NCBI GenBank assembly: GCA_018065815.1
Contig: JAGHSP010000347.1
Span: 1 to 19,567 of the forward strand
Origin: Candidatus Sodaliphilus limicaballi
Lineage (GTDB): Bacteria; Bacteroidota; Bacteroidia; Bacteroidales; Muribaculaceae
Length of the DNA stretch: 19,567 nucleotides
Direction of reading: 5' to 3'
This document shows positions 15,716 to 19,567 of the stretch, in pieces (the stretch's first letter is position 1; each line of letters opens with the position of its first letter). A model generated the notes under the pieces. That model was not told the DNA's origin and made no database searches. It worked only from the letters and a program-made list of their open reading frames with translations. Made by a program: the position numbers and the translations under genes.

Positions 15716-17047
15716 TTACTCGATAGCGAGTCGGCGGATGCACTGGTTCTCATAGTCGGCCACATAGATGATGCCTTCCTTGTTGAGACACACGCCGAAG
15801 GGGCGGTTGAACAGTGCGATCTCGGGGCTACCGTCCTGATAACCGCTCTTGCCGGGCTGGCCGATCACGGTGCTCACCTTGCCGCTGGGGGTCACCTTGC
15901 GGATGCAGTGGTTGTTGGTGTCGGCGATATACATGTCGTCGTTCTCGTCGAGGATGAGCTGACGAGGCTCGTTGAACATAGCCGAAGCGCCGTTACCATC
16001 GATGTAACCCGACTTACCGCTGATGCCAGCGATGAGGGTGTGGGCACCGGTCTTGATGTTGTAACTGTAGATGCAGTGGTTGTTAGTGTAAGCCAGGTAC
16101 AGAACCTCGGGGTTCTTGGTTGAGAAAGCAGTGTAAGAGTCACTACCGCTCATGAGGCCAGCAGCAACCTGGGTTGTCAGACCGGTCTCGGGCTCGAACT
16201 TGTAGAGGATACCCTGCTTGTCGCGGACATACATGTATCCGTCAACGGTACACATAGCAAACGAGTGCTTGAACTGGATGTCGAAGTTTGACATACCAGT
16301 GGTGGGTTTGAGCTGGTGCTTGATGGGGCTCCACATGTCCTCGCTCGACATTGTCCAGTAGTCGTTGTGGTTGTCGGTGGGGATATACACAGTCTTTCCG
16401 TCATCGAGCATACAGGGCTGGTTGAGGGGAGCGCCGGTGTCGGGGATGAGCAGACGGCTCACGTCCTCGTCCTCGTTGACCAGGATAACCTTGTTGTTGT
16501 TGTAATAACTGTTGCGGTTGCGCAGCGATGCAAAGATGTTGTTGTCATTATCCACTGCCAGATAAGTAGCAGGGGGGAATGAAGTCTGCGCAAGGCCACC
16601 CATGACCACGTCGTCGGGGGCACCCACGATACCGCACACTGTGGTAACCACAGTCTGGATTCGGTATTTAAAGGGATTGGGGTACTCAACAGTCTTGTCA
16701 CCGATTTTCACGGTCACCTTACAGTTTACGAGACCCTGCTCGTCGCCTTCGCCCGGCTTGCGGGGACAGATGGCATAGATCTTGTTGCCGATAGCCTGAA
16801 TCACAGCTGCCGGCTTGTCGTTGAAGAATACCTGGATCATGCTTGCGTCGCCGCCAAAGTTGTCTCCGTTCAAGATAACCTTGGTTGCAACACCGCCTGA
16901 ATCAGGATAGAAGTCAGTGAGAGTGATGGGCTTTGAGGGGTCATAGTCCTTCACATCATCCTTAGAGTCCTTGCAAGATGTTGCAAGGCACAGCACTGCC
17001 AGCATTGCTGCCACAGTGCCCATTCCTAATTTGAGTAAATGTTTCAT
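15716..17047 (-). CDS. TIG/IPT plus NHL-repeat lipoprotein, putative surface glycan-binding protein
   Basis: This is a 443-aa lipoprotein. The signal MKHLLKLGMGTVAAMLAVLC continues to lipobox LATSC with Cys25, then KDSKDD, a lysine-plus-acidic tail like the Bacteroidota surface-export signal. A TIG/IPT immunoglobulin-like domain covers about 40-129 (ITLTDFYPDSGGVATKVILN ... NPFKYRI). The rest is a beta-propeller-like region with NHL repeats, clearest at about 356-386 (MFNEPRQLILDENDDMYIAD, then TNNHCIRKV) and 411-441 (ALFNRPFGVCLNKEGIIYVA, then DYENQCIRR). Proteins of this layout occur in many PULs and are thought to bind glycan at the surface; no catalytic residues are visible. It ends 42 bp before SusC and follows the GH-D enzyme by 32 bp, so it is surely in the same transcript. 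Confidence 0.9.
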   Translation of the reverse strand: MKHLLKLGMGTVAAMLAVLCLATSCKDSKDDVKDYDPSKPITLTDFYPDSGGVATKVILNGDNFGGDASMIQVFFNDKPAAVIQAIGNKIYAICPRKPGEGDEQGLVNCKVTVKIGDKTVEYPNPFKYRIQTVVTTVCGIVGAPDDVVMGGLAQTSFPPATYLAVDNDNNIFASLRNRNSYYNNNKVILVNEDEDVSRLLIPDTGAPLNQPCMLDDGKTVYIPTDNHNDYWTMSSEDMWSPIKHQLKPTTGMSNFDIQFKHSFAMCTVDGYMYVRDKQGILYKFEPETGLTTQVAAGLMSGSDSYTAFSTKNPEVLYLAYTNNHCIYSYNIKTGAHTLIAGISGKSGYIDGNGASAMFNEPRQLILDENDDMYIADTNNHCIRKVTPSGKVSTVIGQPGKSGYQDGSPEIALFNRPFGVCLNKEGIIYVADYENQCIRRLAIE

Positions 17048-17079
17048 TGTTATATAGATTTTAATTTGATTTTTGTGCT

Positions 17080-19191
17080 TTATTTCTTGTACAAGCGGAA
17101 CAAGCGAGCGCGGTCGTTGAACGACTTGTAGTTGAGTTTGCCGTTGCTGATGTCAACCTTCTGGTTGGTCCAGCACTCGATGCTGCGGTCCAGGTCAACA
17201 TTATTAGCGTCGATGCCGAGCTCGGCAAGGTCGAGGCTCACGTTCTGGTCGCCCACGCTATAGTTGAAGTGAGCGATGAGGTAGCTGTCTTCAACCTCGA
17301 GCTGGAACAGGTCAACAGAGTTGTTGGCGCCATAGAGCTTGTGGCCGTAGGCAGGACGGAACGACTTGCCCATAGAGATAATTTTGTTCACCTCGGGATA
17401 GTTTGTGAACTTGATAGTCTTCTCTTGTGAGATGGGAGTGCCTATATACGAACCCTCGGTTGCGAGGTTGTCGCCCAGGATGCAGTAGCCACACACGGCA
17501 GCAGTGGTCATGCGTGAGATGTTCTCGGCCTCGCTGCGGTTGCCCATGCACAGGTGGTCGGGGTCGTTGTAGCAATAAACGCGGTTGAGCCACCATCCGA
17601 ATGAGAGACTGTTCATCATGTAGCTAGTGTGCCACATCTCGCCCCATGCGTCGCAGCTGATGCGTCGTGCCTCGGCATACTGCGCGGGGAACAGGGGAGA
17701 AATTGACAGGTCGAGGATGATATCGTCGCCACAGAGTTCGCGCAGGTAGTTCATACCGTAGTTGTAGGCCTGCACGCCGGTGGTGATTTCGGGATTATAG
17801 AAAGAGTCGGCTTCCTTGATGCCCTCGTTGATAAAGTCGAGCTTGATGTACTCGAAGCCACACTCGCGGAACTTGCTGACGTAGTAGTTCATGCGCGAGA
17901 GAGAAGCGGGCGAAGTGGGATCGACGCGGCCTGTCATGGTCTTGCCGTCAACCTTCACGCGAGCCTGGCCGTAAGTGTAACCGTTGTTGCCCTCCACGGT
18001 GCGGCTGTCGCTACCGCTCCAGTCGTTGAAGGGAGTCCAGTAGATACCGGCCTTCTGGCCATTGGCGTGGCAGCGGTCGGCAAATGCCTTGCGCTCGTCC
18101 CAGTTCATATTGTCCCAAGAGTCAAGACCTACATAGACTACTTCGTCCTTGGCCCAGCCCTTGTCCATAAGATTCGTTTTGATAAAGTCGCTCACTGAGA
18201 GAACGCCCTCGTAGTTACAATGCTTCTCCATGCCACCCCAGCTGTTCCAGCCATAGATGGCGGGACCGTTGTAGGGACGCTTGGGAGCGATCTGCGCGTT
18301 CACGTCGCCGTAAGTCTCCATGCCGGTGCGCCAGTCATCGAAGAGGCCCACCATCATCATGGCGCTCTTCACCTCGGTGCCCTTCACTGTGCCGTGTGGC
18401 TGGAGGTAGCCAGGAACGCCCTCGCCACGGCTGTAGTGGTCGCGGGTTGCGGGATGAGTCATGCCGCTGAACACCTCGAGCTTTGACAGGTGGCCCTGTG
18501 TGAGGGGACTGCCGGTGAGGCGCACAGCGCTCTTCCATGTGTCGTGCGACACGCTGCCCAGCACGAGACCCTTCTGGGTAACGCCGTTGAACACTGCTGT
18601 CACCTCAAACGACACGCTGTCGCGGGCATAGCGTCCGCTAGCCATAGAGGTGAGCGACTGTCCGCGGCTCAAGGGATAACTGCCGTAGGTCACGAAGCCG
18701 TCGTTGTCGAAGGGGACGGTGAGGAAACGGTTGTTGGCATCCTGTGGCAGGAACAGGTTTTTAGCCTCGCTGTAGATGGGGCAGATGTAGTTGCTTGCCA
18801 CCTGGGCGCCGCCATCGCTCAGCACGACCTCGGTGAGCAGGTAGTCCTTGTCAGCCATGAGGTAGAAGTTCTGCTCCACGGTGGGTTTATCATCGGCCTT
18901 GTAGGTGATTGTGTACTTGCGGGCACGTCCTGTTGCCGGATTGACAGTGGCGTCGCTGAACGTCACGTCGGTGTAGCTAGTGGTCTTCACCGTGTCGGCA
19001 TTCACTTTGAACTTGGCATACACTCCGCTCAATACGGCCTGGCCGTCCTTGGCGAGCGACACCATACGGGTTTGGTCATCGTAAGAGATTTTCCATCGGC
19101 CACCAACCATGTCGGTCGTGGCTGCATGCATTGTCGCACTCGCGGCTAGGGCCACAAGAGCAACTGGAATTAATTTTCTAAAACTTTTCAT
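17080..19191 (-). CDS. Clan GH-D glycoside hydrolase (GH36/GH27-like), probable alpha-galactosidase
   Basis: This is a 703-aa exported enzyme. I chose the ATG at 19191 because it gives a clean signal peptide (MKSFRKLIPVALVALAASAT, cleaved near MHA). An in-frame ATG at 19248 would add 19 polar residues. An N-terminal beta-sandwich (about 25-290) precedes a (beta/alpha)8 barrel from IYGWNSWGGMEKH (312-324). VVYVGLDSWDNMNWDERK and AGIYWTPFNDW mark barrel strands. The probable nucleophile is Asp452 in FEYIKLDFINEG and the acid/base is Asp514 in EARRISCDAWGEMW, placed as in clan GH-D. YCYNDPDHLCMG (539-550) is another conserved piece. A C-terminal beta-domain closes the protein. The clan's usual activity is alpha-galactosidase, though alpha-N-acetylgalactosaminidase and isomaltodextranase also occur. 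The exact family was not resolved. It is the first gene of the row, ahead of the transport genes. Confidence 0.85.
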   Translation of the reverse strand: MKSFRKLIPVALVALAASATMHAATTDMVGGRWKISYDDQTRMVSLAKDGQAVLSGVYAKFKVNADTVKTTSYTDVTFSDATVNPATGRARKYTITYKADDKPTVEQNFYLMADKDYLLTEVVLSDGGAQVASNYICPIYSEAKNLFLPQDANNRFLTVPFDNDGFVTYGSYPLSRGQSLTSMASGRYARDSVSFEVTAVFNGVTQKGLVLGSVSHDTWKSAVRLTGSPLTQGHLSKLEVFSGMTHPATRDHYSRGEGVPGYLQPHGTVKGTEVKSAMMMVGLFDDWRTGMETYGDVNAQIAPKRPYNGPAIYGWNSWGGMEKHCNYEGVLSVSDFIKTNLMDKGWAKDEVVYVGLDSWDNMNWDERKAFADRCHANGQKAGIYWTPFNDWSGSDSRTVEGNNGYTYGQARVKVDGKTMTGRVDPTSPASLSRMNYYVSKFRECGFEYIKLDFINEGIKEADSFYNPEITTGVQAYNYGMNYLRELCGDDIILDLSISPLFPAQYAEARRISCDAWGEMWHTSYMMNSLSFGWWLNRVYCYNDPDHLCMGNRSEAENISRMTTAAVCGYCILGDNLATEGSYIGTPISQEKTIKFTNYPEVNKIISMGKSFRPAYGHKLYGANNSVDLFQLEVEDSYLIAHFNYSVGDQNVSLDLAELGIDANNVDLDRSIECWTNQKVDISNGKLNYKSFNDRARLFRLYKK

Positions 19192-19245
19192 TTGCAAATG
19201 TATCGTTTTTTTGGTTTTTGTTTCGTTTATATTCTTTGACAAGTG

Positions 19246-19253
19246 CAAAATTA
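19246..19253 (-). promoter_or_regulatory. Candidate Bacteroidota -7 box for the PUL operon
   Basis: The minus strand reads TAATTTTG, an exact match to the Bacteroides -7 consensus TAnnTTTG, about 55 bp before the chosen start of the first gene. No TTTG sits at the usual distance of about 20 nt upstream; the nearest is 11 nt away. The call therefore rests on the -7 match and position only, as might be expected of an activator-dependent promoter. Confidence 0.3.
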
Positions 19254-19356
19254 ATAAAACACGGCAAAATAAAATTTCACTAATATCCCAAAAAATATAA
19301 CAAATGGGTCACAAATGCAACAAACGTCCCGGCACAAACATGCTAAGACGTTGATT

Positions 19357-19375
19357 TATTGTACTCAATACAATA
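19357..19375. promoter_or_regulatory. 19-bp dyad, candidate operator upstream of the PUL
   Basis: TATTGTA (19357-19363), a 5-base spacer CTCAA, and TACAATA (19369-19375) form a perfect 7-bp inverted repeat. It lies about 165 bp upstream of the first gene's start and about 105 bp upstream of the candidate -7 box. Size and symmetry fit a dimeric transcription factor. A chance AT-rich palindrome cannot be excluded. Confidence 0.4.
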
Positions 19376-19437
19376 TCCCGCCACACCTGTCCCTTCTACC
19401 TGCCAGCGGATTTCGATTAAATATTTTTTGGCCATCT

Positions 19438-19465
19438 CCCACAGAGGCACCGAGGTCACAGAGAG
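19438..19465. repeat. Degenerate 9-bp repeat with CTCTGTG-like units
   Basis: The minus strand here reads CTCTGTGAC, CTCGGTGCC, TCTGTGGGA: three units with a 9-bp period. Similar CTCTGTG tandem stretches are, from memory, scattered between genes in many bacterial genomes. Their role is unknown. This copy lies about 250 bp upstream of the PUL's first gene. Confidence 0.5.
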
Positions 19466-19567
19466 AAAAAAACATATAATCTGTAAAATCGGCATAACAT
19501 GTTTTTTATTGAAAAAATAGTGATTTTCAGCTTAATTTCGGCAAATTTCAAGCGCAGCGCCCTTTCT

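Larger units (their letters stand above)
19192..19567. other. Upstream leader/regulatory region of the PUL, no gene seen
   Basis: This is 376 bases without a credible coding frame on either strand. It holds the only long upstream sequence for the gene row: a possible -7 box (19246-19253), a cluster of four ACAAA/TTTGT boxes (19300-19338), a 19-bp dyad (19357-19375) and a degenerate 9-bp repeat (19438-19465). The next gene upstream, which could be the regulator, is outside the window. Confidence 0.6.

Noticed and set aside
611..19531. Shared 11-mer TGATTTTCAGC at 611-621 and 19521-19531 as a flanking repeat of the PUL
   Set aside because: Flanking bases do not match beyond the 11-mer, and many chance 11-bp matches are expected in a window of this size, more so in AT-rich sequence.

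Overview
The window looks like one polysaccharide utilization locus (PUL) from a gut-type member of Bacteroidales. The evidence is a SusC/SusD pair, three lipoproteins whose acidic residues after the lipobox cysteine are typical of Bacteroidota surface lipoproteins, and five exported glycoside hydrolases. Coding DNA is GC-rich, the gaps are AT-rich, and Shine-Dalgarno sites are not evident. The genus cannot be fixed from the sequence; Muribaculaceae or Prevotella-like relatives are plausible. Every credible gene lies on the minus strand, so transcription runs from high to low coordinates.

Layout in transcription order: a leader with a 19-bp dyad and TTTGT boxes (19192-19567); a clan GH-D (GH36/GH27-like) alpha-galactosidase (17080-19191); a TIG/NHL-repeat lipoprotein (15716-17047); SusC (12578-15673); SusD (10538-12553); a DUF1735/DUF4361-type lipoprotein (9588-10493); a 12-bp-stem hairpin (9539-9571); a GH92 alpha-mannosidase (7092-9335); two divergent GH30 enzymes (5628-7049 and 3897-5315); and a GH3 enzyme with a PA14 insert (1175-3739). 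Beyond the GH3 gene lie a short tandem-repeat/hairpin block, a start-less C-terminal gene remnant (910-1125), and the first 192 codons of an IS transposase cut by the window edge (1-577).

How the genes would work together: SusD, the DUF1735-type protein and the NHL protein would bind glycan at the cell surface, and SusC would import it with TonB energy. The hydrolases would then trim it in the periplasm, because all five carry ordinary signal peptides and none has a convincing lipobox. Two GH30s plus a GH3 recall known beta-1,6-glucan loci, and GH92 plus a GH-D enzyme add alpha-mannose and alpha-galactose removal. A fungal cell-wall glycan or mannoprotein is therefore a reasonable guess, with xylan-type or N-glycan substrates as alternatives. 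No regulator gene (hybrid two-component, ECF sigma/anti-sigma, AraC) is present.

The most unusual non-coding signal is that the gaps around the downstream enzyme genes each hold a different tandem array of 8- or 9-bp units: 4 units at 1136-1171, 12 units at 3752-3847 and 10 units at 5396-5487. A degenerate 3-unit array lies upstream of the whole locus. The 8-bp array varies at a single A/G position and is otherwise perfect, which suggests recent slippage.
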